NCBI GenBank assembly: GCA_030704615.1
Contig: CM060731.1
Coordinates: 13,206,001-13,270,000, forward strand
Length of the DNA stretch: 64,000 nucleotides
Reading direction: 5' to 3'
DNA from: Takakia lepidozioides
Taxonomy: Eukaryota; Streptophyta; Takakiopsida; Takakiales; Takakiaceae
Shown here in pieces: positions 55,769 to 64,000 of the stretch. The notes below the pieces were generated by a model that had not been told where the DNA came from, searched no databases, and worked only from the letters and a program-made list of their open reading frames with translations. Each line of letters starts with the position of its first letter. Positions within the stretch are counted from its first letter, which is position 1. The position numbers and the translations under genes are program-made.

Positions 55769-57922
55769 TCACTTCACTTTCTGGATTTTCACAAACTTGT
55801 CACTCCAAACTGTAACATGATCTAGAGTGTCTCCCAACTCTGTGTGCGCTGGCTTCATGGACTTGTTGTGATACGGTAGAGGGGCATTGGTAAGTGTCAC
55901 CTGTGTGATCATGATGGCCACATACCCCTCAGGCACCATAGGGTATCTGGCACTCGCTGAAGAGCCTTGTAGACCAACAATGTGGCCAGATGCTGCTGTT
56001 GCCCTCGAAACCGTGTCGATAAGCCGGACTTGGTCACCCACCTTCAACTGCCATCCACCCCGAAAACCCCAGAAGATACATGAGCAAGCTTTCTGGCAAA
56101 AATCAAAGCTATAACAACATATACATATGTGAAACAAACAAATATCGCTAAGAATATGTGTAGGCACGATTAGACAAACTGTATGTGTGCAAATTTGAAA
56201 ATTGCAGGTAGGTAGGGAACCTTTACCCCATTCTGGCAGTTGAGGACTGGAGTTTTGGGAGTTGTCTTGCTGTCAGGTAGCGCGGTGGCTGCCCCTTCAA
56301 CTGCCGCAGATTGTGAATGGCCAGGTACCTGCACATAGGAACATATGCTCCACACATTGGACTGGGTTCCACAAGTACCACTCGCAAATGGGTTGGCGAT
56401 AAGCCAATGCAGATTGCATGGGGCAGTGGATTAATCTTACTTGCAATGCCTTGTGGCCAGAGACTTGCGTAATCCCGGCAGGCACCTGCACAAACAAAGC
56501 ATACTGCACGATGAGTGGTAGCGGAGATACACCGAGCTATGAGCAGGTTATAGCCATACTGCTTGCTATGCTGGCAGCATACTCCCCTACAACTAAAGCT
56601 ACACACAACTTAAACTAAAAGTAGACAAAAGCTAAACTAGACAGAGCTACACACAAACTAAAACTAAAACTAGACAAATGATAAACTAGACAGAGCTACA
56701 CACCTAGCATTCCACACTGACACACAAGATTAGGCCGGCCACGGAAAATCCACTCCACAACAGGTTGGAAGTTGCGAAGTGTCATGCAAGACCACACTGC
56801 CACCTCAAAGTGCGCAAAACACTTTTTCAAAAAATCAATGCAGCCAGGCCTCATCAACACCATTTTACTGCCACAGGTTCTGCCAACAAAGCCATCTGGA
56901 ATATACCCTTCAACACTACCAACATGTACGCACTCACAAAGCAAGCCATTTACATCTAGAATCAGTAAATGTTTTGCACTGGTCGGATCTCTGTCCTTCT
57001 TCTTCAACAAATAATGGGGAGTGGTAGGGACAACCCGAGGGGAACCAAGATCAATTGCACAATCATCCCCCTTCATGCCCAGTGATTCTCCAACTGCCTC
57101 TGAATCAAGGCATGCTACTTTTGACATGGGATCCATGAAGCCAGACACAGGTACGGGATCCTTCAGCATGCCAGGTAATTTGTCTGCGTCCTCATCTCCC
57201 GTGCCATCGCAGGGGGATTTGCCCACCTGCAATTGATCATGACAGACACGGGGGGGAGACAACACTTATGGAACTGCAGGGGGTGTCTCGAAGTTGTCCT
57301 CTAGGCGCCTGGATGTGCGAGCTGCGTCTATGCACTCGCTAGCTGCTGCAGATGTCCCCACAGCCGGAGACACTGATATAGAGATGCCAAACTTGTTGGC
57401 TATCGCTTTTTGGTAAAGCATCATCTGCGAGACACAAGCCTTCAAATCGATGATGTCTTCTTGCTGACTTGTGGTTTCTCTTCCTAGCTCCTCGACTTTG
57501 CGCACGATACTACAATAGTCCTCACTTGCCGCCTGCCAACAACAGCACTATTGAATGAGAAAAAAAAATATCACCACAACCACGATGTTGCATGCAAATA
57601 AATGTTGTCATGAAGTGGAGGTTTAAAGGAATCTTGTGCAATCGAATGGACCCGCTCACACATCCTAATGGGTGCACACCACTGACACATGCAGACTCAT
57701 TTGCAACTGAGTTGAGATTTACAAACAACTCACCATTCTCTCTGATGTCATTGTTTTGCTCACATACAACTCTTGGATTTCTTGCAGCTCGACTGATCGC
57801 CCGCAATGGGCTTCCTGCAAATCAGCCAGCAAAGTCAAAATGCAGCCACGTACTGAATGACAATTTACTAACATGACATGATATAACATCCTGAGACAAT
57901 GAAAGCCTTCACGCAATGACAC
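55769..57922 (-). pseudogene. TNP1-like CACTA gene with an embedded FCP1-like (HAD-fold) domain
   Basis: Read leftward: a helical section (57922-57719, 57505-57266; VEELGRETTSQQEDIIDLKA), then 57265-56696. At about residues 98-183 of this open frame there is an FCP1/NLI-interacting-factor domain: KHLLILDVNGLLCECVHVG, MRPGCIDFLKKCF and FEVAVWSCMTLRNFQPVVEW. Phosphatases of this fold use DxDx(T/V); here the motif is DVNGL. The nucleophile Asp is kept and the second Asp is Asn, as in some plant DLNGLL-type members. The last exon (about 56060-55769; LKVGDQVRLIDT) corresponds to the C-terminal domain of the TNP1-like gene at 8540-8277. Exon limits are approximate. The phosphatase-like domain has no counterpart in the 11.6-kb element, so it was probably captured from a host gene. 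Confidence 0.65.
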
Positions 57923-57947
57923 AAACCTACCATATCAGACTTGCAAG

Positions 57948-58051
57948 ATGTCTAGGAGCATTCAAAAACCACCTAGACAGAGAGAGACCCTCTCATTTGG
58001 TACAAGGCACTCTCTTTTCTTCTTGGGTGCATGCCTTATCCTGTCCCATAA
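57948..58051 (+). pseudogene. Left part of an open frame interrupted by the 5.3-kb CACTA element
   Basis: The reading SRSIQKPPRQRETLSFGTRH and FFLGACLILSHK runs to the insertion site. It continues on the other side of the element, after removal of one TAA, as LFELSKDVVKYPD (63334 onward). Similarity of the joined LLSHKLFELS reading to 40855-40905 supports the link. Family unknown. Confidence 0.45.
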
Positions 58052-58731
58052 CACTAGACGAGAAACCGGCTTTTTCCACGGCTTTTCCCACACTTTTTTC
58101 TGTGGAATCAGCCGCAGTCCACACCTGCCGTGGGTGTAAGAAATGACTAGTGCTTTCGGACACCCCGTGGACGGCCTGGCTCTCGGGTGGCCCTGTGGAA
58201 AAGTCCACGGGAGGCTTTTTCCATGGGTGGGTTTTTTCACGGGGTGCATGGTGACATGACCGCTGACATGGCCGATAGCATAGTTGACATGGCAGAGTGT
58301 GAAAAAGGCCAGTGTGGCATGTTTCACGACGGATTTCACACCTTAAACAAGCCACTATGCGACACGTGTCATATTTCACACCTTCGACAAGTCATTATGC
58401 AACACGTGTTCGTTCCTGTGTGGTGGTACGCATTAATTAATTATTAATTGATTTCCAATATTAAGTTTGAATATTAATGGATTTAATTTATTGTTATTAT
58501 TATGATGATGATTATTATTATTATAGGAAAAATGGACAGTGGCCTTGATGAGAACATTATTAAATAATAAAATATTGAAATTATGTTTTTAAAAATTATA
58601 TTTATTCTCTCAGATACCAAAACACACCCTTTGCAGGGAATGAGAGTTTGCCTTAGTGTCTATGCTGAGTTGCGTCTCCTACTCTCTGTAATCTAATAGA
58701 CATTCACCTTTTTCCCTCGGTTGTCCCACCC

Positions 58732-59250
58732 TTGACTGGGGTCAGAAAAGCATTCATTCCACAGCTTCTCCTCATCTCTGTTACATGTTTCTGGATACTT
58801 TCCTATTGTCACTTTGGCAGTATCATCACTCCAAACTATGTACTATCTACCCATGCAGGTTTCGTGTAGCTATCCTTCCACAGGGAATCAAAAGTAATGT
58901 GGAGCTTGAAATCTGGCCCTCTTGGATGACACTCTATCCCTGCTCCTTCAGCTATCCATGCCTCTGCACAGATCATGCATACATCCTTGCATTGTTGTTA
59001 GCAGCTGACGATGGCAACCTAGATTTGTTCCAACAAACACCCAACTCAACTTATCACACTAGTTCTTATTCTCAATTGCATCTACCACTCTGTAATCCAA
59101 AGGCATTTACCTTCCAAGACGGTTGTCCCACCATTGACTGGGGTCAGAAAAGTATTAATTCCACAGCTTCTCCTCTCTGTTACCTATTTTTGGATACTTT
59201 CCTATTGTCACTTTGGCAGTATCATGTCAAAGTCACTCCAAACTATCAAA
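58732..59250. repeat. Direct repeat of ~115 bp inside the 5.3-kb CACTA element
   Basis: TGACTGGGGTCAGAAAAG with the following 95 bp (ending CTTTGGCAGTATCAT) stands at about 58733-58835 and again at about 59137-59225 with a few changes and small gaps. A shorter related pair, CTACCCATGCAGGTTTC, is at 58848 and 59415. The second member adjoins the first PPR fragment. Confidence 0.8.
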
Positions 59251-59459
59251 GGTTCACTCAACCAGCTAACTTGCAGAATTCTTAAAACATGAAAATTTAG
59301 GGCAATTCTGATAAGAGGGGAAAACAAAGTGAAATGTGTTGAAGAAGGTGCCTTGATTAGCATTGCCTGATTTTATCAATTGTGCCGCTGCTGCTGCGGC
59401 TTCCTGTTGACCATCTACCCATGCAGGTTTCTTGGAGCTATTTTTCCCCAGGGAATCAC

Positions 59460-59906
59460 CCCTTCCCGCATCATTGCTCATTGGTCTCCAAAGCCTCCAT
59501 CCACGCCTTTCTGTGCATATCCTGCAATCATCGCACTCCACGACACCACATCTCGTTCAGCCATACTGTTGAACACTTCCTTTGCATCCTCGATGCACCC
59601 ACATTTGGCATACATGTAGTTGCTCATAGGTAGCCAAAGCATTCCTACCACACCCATGTTAAATCCTACCAACATTATATTCAACGTGATCAAAGTTTGT
59701 TGAGGCATTCCGTTGAACACTCGGTGTGCATTCATGATGCTCCTGCACTTAACATACATGTTCACAAGGGTATTGAGGAGAACACTTGGCGTGAATCCAC
59801 TTTGGATAATGTGAGTGTGCACCTGCTTTCCAGCTTCCAGACCCTTCAATTTGATGCACTTAAGCAAGAGACAGACATACATATCTAAATCTGCTGAAAT
59901 GCTCAT
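59460..59906 (-). pseudogene. PPR protein fragment (PLS type)
   Basis: The open frame reads leftward from 59906: YVCLLLKCIKLKGLEAGKQV, HTHIIQSGFTPSVLLNTLVN, MYVKCRSIMNAHRVFNGMPQ, then YMYAKCGCIEDAKEVFNSMA and ERDVVSWSAMIAGYAQKG. These are consecutive L/S/P motifs of a plant organelle-targeted RNA-binding pentatricopeptide protein. The junction in the middle (MLVGFNMGVVGMLWL) does not fit the repeat register. Two gene pieces seem joined. The fragment lacks an organelle transit peptide and a C-terminal E/DYW domain. Confidence 0.85.
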
Positions 59907-60049
59907 TGGTTTAAAGGTTGTAAAGCCTCTTTCAGTCTGCCTGCCTCACAAAGCATCTTCACATGCCCAGAAGAGCCAGAAGAGGCATTATGGACTCCCT
60001 CTCTTGATCCTCTTTTAGAAGTTGTGGTCATGGTTGAGGTGCCTGATTT

Positions 60050-60215
60050 AAATCAGGGCTGCCAGGCCTGCAACGCACACAAACATGATGTGGCCGGGCT
60101 GAACCCCTTCCCCCATCATTTGCTCATAGGTCTCCAAAGCCTCCATCCCACGTCCTTGTTGTGCATACCCTGCAAGCATCGCACTCCACGACACCCATGA
60201 AATAGTAGGCACATT
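60050..60215 (-). pseudogene. Short PPR fragment, copy of 62045-62200
   Basis: This stretch is nearly identical to 62045-62200, including GATGTGGCCGGGCTGAACCC and the GCATCGCACTCCACGACACC end. It encodes, in minus orientation, the SWSAMLAGYAQQGRGMEALE-type PPR section. It shows that captured pieces were duplicated within the element. Confidence 0.75.
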
Positions 60216-60365
60216 TCATACGACAGTTAAGAGAATACATGTGTAACCGTGACAATAGCGTCCACCTACTATTCAGGCCTTAATACTCATTGACCGCACC
60301 CAAGGGGAGAACATCATGTGTCCCACCCGAGGAGAGAACCTCAACCAGGATGGATTAACCATGGC

Positions 60366-60983
60366 CTATAAGACACTACAAAGACATGCAACAGATGAAC
60401 AGTCCATGCACCAAGCACATAACTGCACTTCACTTACATTGAAAAAAGAAAAATATACAGCAGATATACTCAGCAAGGGTGGTTTCTTCAGCCAGTAGTC
60501 TTTGCTCCAGCCCACCACTACATGGTATCTTCTCCTTCTGCTGCCTCGCAACACATTCTGCAAGCAACAAATAGACCAGCCAAATGTGAGTGAGTCTCCG
60601 AGCTGGTAGAAATAAGACCTACATGCCATAGAGTTCAAACAAGTCCCAAGGCACCTACCAAAAGTCATGAGAAAAATGGCCCAACAACGTGGGTGGACAT
60701 TCAGCGCACAAACCGGCAGCCTGCTGTTATGCTGTCCACATGACAAGGTCTGGCACTCCATTCCACCAACAACTTCATCCCAGTAGCTAAAACCAGCAAT
60801 ATCCCCTTCTGAAAATGTGCCACCAACATGTATGGCTTCTCCATTTTGGGCCCTTCTCACTCCCCCTGCAGTCTCCCATCCATGCAGGGGGGCGGACATG
60901 AAGCTCAACCTCCCAGAAAATACGAGAATTGCACAAGAATTGCGTGCACAATTGCTGAGCCCACAGATGACACGCCATCGCAA
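60366..60983 (-). pseudogene. Unidentified coding-like sequence in the 5.3-kb CACTA element
   Basis: An open frame of 205 codons with a reasonable composition in its middle (GGTFSEGDIAGFSYWDEVVG, CQTLSCGQHNSRLPVCALNV). The ends look non-coding. No family is recognised. Its position among captured PPR pieces makes another captured fragment possible. Confidence 0.3.
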
Positions 60984-61175
60984 TTGGAGACCTCCAATGT
61001 CACCTGCTTAAATCCACCCCCACCCCCACCCCCACCCTTCCTTTGTGTCAGCCTCACAAAGCCCTTAATAAAAATCAAGGAACCAAAGAGACATCTAGTA
61101 TGTGAAAACATAGCCCTTCATATACGTCTGAGGCTGAACAAAGCATTCCTCGCGTGAACAAAGCCCTAATATACT

Positions 61176-61640
61176 TCAGATTGTAATAGGCAGTTCTGGG
61201 GAATGTGATACCTCATTCCAGGAACTACACGTCCTCATCATCACTTGATTCTGTATCTTCACCGAAACTGTTCTCGTGGGACATGGATGACCTTCCTCAG
61301 ATCCCATGTCTCTGTATAGTGAAGCAACATCTTCAGGTGTCACTTGGATGGTCTGCCCCAAACTGTTTCCAGCAACATTGGTCTCTTCAATTTGATCAGG
61401 GGCTAAGAGGCTTGACACACTCGCAATATCATCGTTGCAAATGCTGACATCGCTGACCACCCTGCGTGACCGGGGGCTTTTTTCCAGCACCACATTCCAC
61501 CTCAGTTCATTGAAACATTCAGAGAAAAAAACCTGATCGACCTGTGATGGCAGCACAAAAGGCTGTTCACGAGGAGGCAACAGGTGGGATTCAACCAATA
61601 ACTTTGTCCAAAGGAAACTTCACACGTGAAATCCTTTCTA
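61176..61640 (-). pseudogene. TNP2 C-terminal fragment in the 5.3-kb CACTA element
   Basis: The minus-strand reading LLPPREQPFVLPSQVDQVFF, WNVVLEKSPRSRRVVSD corresponds to the C-terminus of the TNP2-like transposase at about 16130-16275 (LPPGDEPFTFPWQVEQVFLA, WKVVLQKEPRSRRVVHD). A frame change occurs near 61600. Its orientation relative to the TIRs is opposite to that in the 11.6-kb element. Only this remnant of the transposase remains. Confidence 0.8.
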
Positions 61641-61759
61641 TTCCCCTGCACGAAGAGCCTATGAAAAATTTCCAAGCGCTTTGGCCTAATTTGCAAGCAG
61701 AAAGAGCAAACAAGAGCAAGAAATATTTTCTCTCCGTTTGAAATCACATGACATTGTAG

Positions 61760-62335
61760 CATGGCTTGTACGCAGTTCTTGATAGTCTGGGCCCTCACAT
61801 CCGCAATGTCAAACTCTCGTTCAGCCATAGTGTTGAACACTCCCTTTGCATCCTCGATGCACCCACATTTTGCATACATGCCCACTAGGGTATTGTTCAA
61901 AATGACATTTGGTACAATTGCAGTTCTGAAGGTGTCACCATGGACCTCCTTCCCCTTTTCCAGAGCTGCCAGGGCAGTGTTTCGAATGACATTAGGGACA
62001 ATTCCAGCTTTGATGATATCCCCATGCACCTCTTTGCCCTTCTCCAGGGCTGCTAGGCCTGCAATGCATACAAACATGATGTGGCCGGGCTGAACCCCTT
62101 CCCCCATCATTTGCTCCATAGGTCTCCAAAGCCTCCATCCCACGTCCCTGCTGTGCATACCCTGCAAGCATCGCACTCCACGACACCACATCTCGTTCAG
62201 CCATAGAGTTGAACACTCCCTTTGCATCCTCGATGCACCCACATTTTGCATACATGTCCACTAGGGTATTGTTCAAAATGACATTTGGTACAATTGCAGC
62301 TCTGAAGGTGTCACCATGGACCTCCTTCCCCTTTT
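61760..62335 (-). pseudogene. PPR gene fragments, tandemly rearranged
   Basis: Reading leftward, NNTLVDMYAKCGCIEDAKGV and FNSMAERDVVSWSAMLAGYA (62276-62150) are followed by LAALEKGKEVHGDIIKAGIV. Then comes a second near-copy, LAALEKGKEVHGDTFRTAIV with NNTLVGMYAKCGCIEDAKGV and FNTMAEREF (61960-61800). The repeated KGKEVHG and MYAKCGCIEDAK blocks show that one PPR segment was duplicated after or during capture. No complete gene is present. Confidence 0.88.
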
Positions 62336-63095
62336 GCGTGCTTCTCCTCGTCTCATCTCCTCCTCCTCTCCTCCTTCCCGCATCATTTGCTCAATGCCTC
62401 CATCCCACGCCCCTTCATATCCTGCGATCATCGCGTTCCATCCCTCGGCTACATAGTGTGGCGCAGGAGACAAAAAAAAACGCCAAGTCCTAGCCCTCCT
62501 CTGTGTTCACAATTACCCTAATGGGCAACCTTATTAGCAACTTTTTGACTTTTTAACCTTTTGCACTTTGATTCATTCTAGGTCAGAGGCTAAATCCTGC
62601 TACCAGACTTGTCTAGAAAACCAAAACACACGTAGACAAATATTTGATAATGGTAATAAAATATATTACCATTGGGCTGGTTTGAACACTTGTTAGTAAA
62701 TTTAGGTTAGGATTTTTTTGAAATATTCTGGTTTTTTCTTTGATGTGTGAGATGACAAAGTCCAAGCATGTCACATAAACAAGGAGTTCAACGTAAGGAT
62801 GATGCAAGTGTTTTGTGGCAAAAAAAATGTAAATCATGCCTATGCATATTTGTCCTACTTGTGTCATAGGTTGCAACGGAACGGGGCCACCTTTGAATGC
62901 GATCCCATGCTCATTTCACCAAGGGCATTATAGACTTCATAATGTAGAGATTGAAAATGGGGTGTAGCAGGGGGTGATTCTTCACTTGCTAGTAGCCCAT
63001 CGTGCAGATTTCCAAACATGAACATGAAGTTCATAATCATTTTCCAAGGGCATCATTCTCAAACTCCCCATACACCACAATGTGGAAATTCTATG
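62336..63095. other. AT-rich interior of the 5.3-kb CACTA element
   Basis: A further degraded PPR-like piece can be guessed at 62380-62460 (minus; WNAMIAGYEGAWDGGIEQMM). The rest, up to the conserved subterminal region starting near 63098, has no recognisable content. Confidence 0.45.
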
Positions 63096-63302
63096 GTCAC
63101 ATTTCACACATGTGTGTAACATGCCATGTAAACTAAGCCAACTCCCGCCACGCTCATGGCTGTTTTCACACCGTTCTTGCCTCGGGTGTGGATCACATGT
63201 GAGACACCCCACAGTTAGGGCATATTTTGACCCACACCTTGGCTCACTCTACAGACCCGTGATAAAAGCCGTGGAATGTGCCAGGTGTGAGATGGCAGAG
63301 CC

Positions 63303-63330
63303 GTGGAAAAAGCCGGTTTCTCTTCTAGTG
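63303..63330 (-). repeat. Right TIR of the 5.3-kb CACTA element
   Basis: The 28 bp ending CTCTTCTAGTG are the inverted copy of 58052-58079 with one mismatch. The TAA that follows (63331-63333) repeats the TAA before 58052. Confidence 0.95.
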
Positions 63331-63333
63331 TAA

Positions 63334-63594
63334 GCTCTTTGAGCTTTCCAAGGACGTTGTAAAGTATCCTGACATTTGGGTCAGATGCCAATGCCAGCTG
63401 AAATACCAAAAATACCTTAAGATGATCCACTCTATTTCGCAGAAGAAAGACCATCATGTTAAACAAATCAAGCACTGGCAATATCGAGCAAAAGAGATTC
63501 TCGATGAAACAAATATTAGGCAGGTAGCACTGAGCATGGTAGATGAAGCTGATTTGGAGGCTGAAGTGGCTAAGGGCAAGTTGGAAGCACATTA
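63334..63594 (+). pseudogene. Right part of the interrupted open frame, family unknown
   Basis: An 87-codon clean reading follows the insertion site: LFELSKDVVKYPDIW, QCQLKYQKYLKMIHSISQKK, AKEILDETNIRQVALSMVDE and ADLEAEVAKGKLEAH, stop at 63592-63594. It is basic and helical in composition. Its first codons match 40870-40905 in the C2-gene intron up to AAG, where that copy has a GT. This suggests the present sequence is a spliced or exon-joined version. I cannot name the protein. Confidence 0.45.
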
Positions 63595-63812
63595 AATGTC
63601 CTAGCAAAATCCGGTTAGGCATTAAACTTCCCTGAACGCGTCGGTCTGACAAAGGCGAGGACCTTAAGGATGGCCTGAAGGGCCTAGCTACCCTGGGTAA
63701 TTGGCTAATATTTAAACTCGGAGCGGGAAGACAAACCAGTCGTGTTCAAGAATTAAATCAATCAGTAAACCAATCAATCAACCAGTCGGGTTGAAGAAAT
63801 AAATCAAATTGC

Positions 63813-64000
63813 AGGAACTTGAAGGAAATCTTTATATATATATATATATTTAGATTGCTTTTATGATACATAGATGTAGCGTAGGTGTGTTGGTTAGTTT
63901 GTAGTGTCTTAGAAATATTATAACGTGGAGGTCTTAGGTTCAAGTATACGTTGTATGATATATGTAGAACAATGAACATATCGCCATTAGACAGAACCGG
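63813..64000. repeat. Dispersed repeat, second copy of 50363-50397 plus 50581-50730
   Basis: GGAACTTGAA-GAAATCTT, the TATATATTTAGATTGCTTTT junction and the remainder through CATATCGCCATT-GACAGAACCGG match the sequence around the SINE at 50398-50580, but without the SINE. A TA run has expanded at 63835-63848. The repeat continues beyond the window end. Confidence 0.85.

Larger units (their letters stand above)
54692..57950. mobile_element. Left part of a CACTA element (third family member), truncated on the right
   Basis: The sequence begins CACTAGTAAAAAATCCGGC, close to the TIRs at 7029 and 58052. It is followed by repeated AGTCGTAT motifs and a longer subterminal repeat array, then by a minus-strand TNP1-like gene in the same relative place and orientation as in the 11.6-kb element. 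No TNP2 gene and no right TIR are seen. The recognisable element ends near 57950, shortly before the open frame into which the next CACTA element inserted. Confidence 0.7.
58052..63330. mobile_element. Non-autonomous CACTA element, 5,279 bp, carrying PPR gene fragments
   Basis: The 28-bp TIRs (58052-58079 and 63303-63330) match each other at 27 positions. The element is flanked by the direct repeat TAA (58049-58051 and 63331-63333). About 200 bp at each end are nearly identical to the ends of the 11.6-kb element, so that element, or a relative, could have mobilised it. It lacks TNP1 and most of TNP2. Inside are several pieces of PLS-type PPR coding sequence, a TNP2 C-terminal piece and unidentified coding-like sequence, all mainly on the minus strand. 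This is the Pack-type (gene-fragment-carrying) configuration. Confidence 0.95.

Noticed and set aside
63844-63960. Possible degenerate tRNA-like head in the dispersed repeat (GGTTCAAGTATACG near a B-box position)
   Set aside because: No convincing A box at the right distance and no cloverleaf; kept only as an unclassified repeat.
1-64000. CRISPR arrays, rRNA genes, bacterial operons
   Set aside because: Nothing of the kind is seen; introns, tRNA type and transposon families are all plant-like.

Overview
The window looks like an intergenic stretch of a large, repeat-rich land-plant genome. Plant indicators are En/Spm (CACTA) transposons with TNP2-type transposases, PLS-type pentatricopeptide (PPR) fragments, a tRNA-Gly(GCC) of plant type and an SRC2-like C2-domain gene. 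A plant piggyBac relative and PPR shards of this style would suit a fern, lycophyte or other seedless plant, but that is inference. Only two host genes look intact: a five-exon C2-domain/proline-rich gene (37898-45145, +, 719 codons predicted) and the tRNA (46478-46548). Nearly everything else is nested, decayed mobile DNA.

Layout. 1-5400: Ty3/gypsy chromovirus A on the minus strand, running from chromodomain to gag, with a primer-binding site and LTR. 5987-19685: a piggyBac-type transposase gene (minus) cut in two by an 11,639-bp CACTA element (7029-18667; perfect 28-bp TIRs; CCA target duplication). The CACTA element carries a TNP1-like gene and a divergent TNP2-like gene. 20065-20822: palindromic repeats. 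20850-27180: a 5'-truncated Ty3/gypsy element B (plus) with the order gag-knuckle, protease, C5-cytosine DNA methyltransferase, RT, RNase H, integrase, PHD finger. This is the most unusual object in the window. 28400-33040: LINE tail, a large imperfect inverted repeat split by a SINE, and foldback sequences. 33162-35960: gag of a third gypsy element. 37898-45145: the C2-domain gene, with LINE fragments in its last intron. 46478: tRNA-Gly. 48625-51318: gypsy D remnant and a CACTA-like insertion between inverted leader/LTR copies. 51540-54330: LINE zinc-finger relic, unidentified decayed coding sequence and a palindrome array. 54692-57950: left half of another CACTA element whose TNP1-like gene contains an FCP1-like (HAD phosphatase fold) domain. 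58052-63330: a non-autonomous CACTA element (TAA duplication) of the same family as the 11.6-kb one, filled with PPR shards and a piece of TNP2. The window ends in a repeat copy that shows the empty site of a SINE found at 50398.

Element B would encode both a DNA-methylation writer and a likely chromatin reader in one retrotransposon polyprotein. Its premature stops are mostly TAG, TAA or TGA where Gln or Arg is expected. This is the C-to-T decay expected of methylated DNA. Exon limits, LTR outer ends and element boundaries without visible TIR or target duplication are approximate. No alignment or database search was possible.
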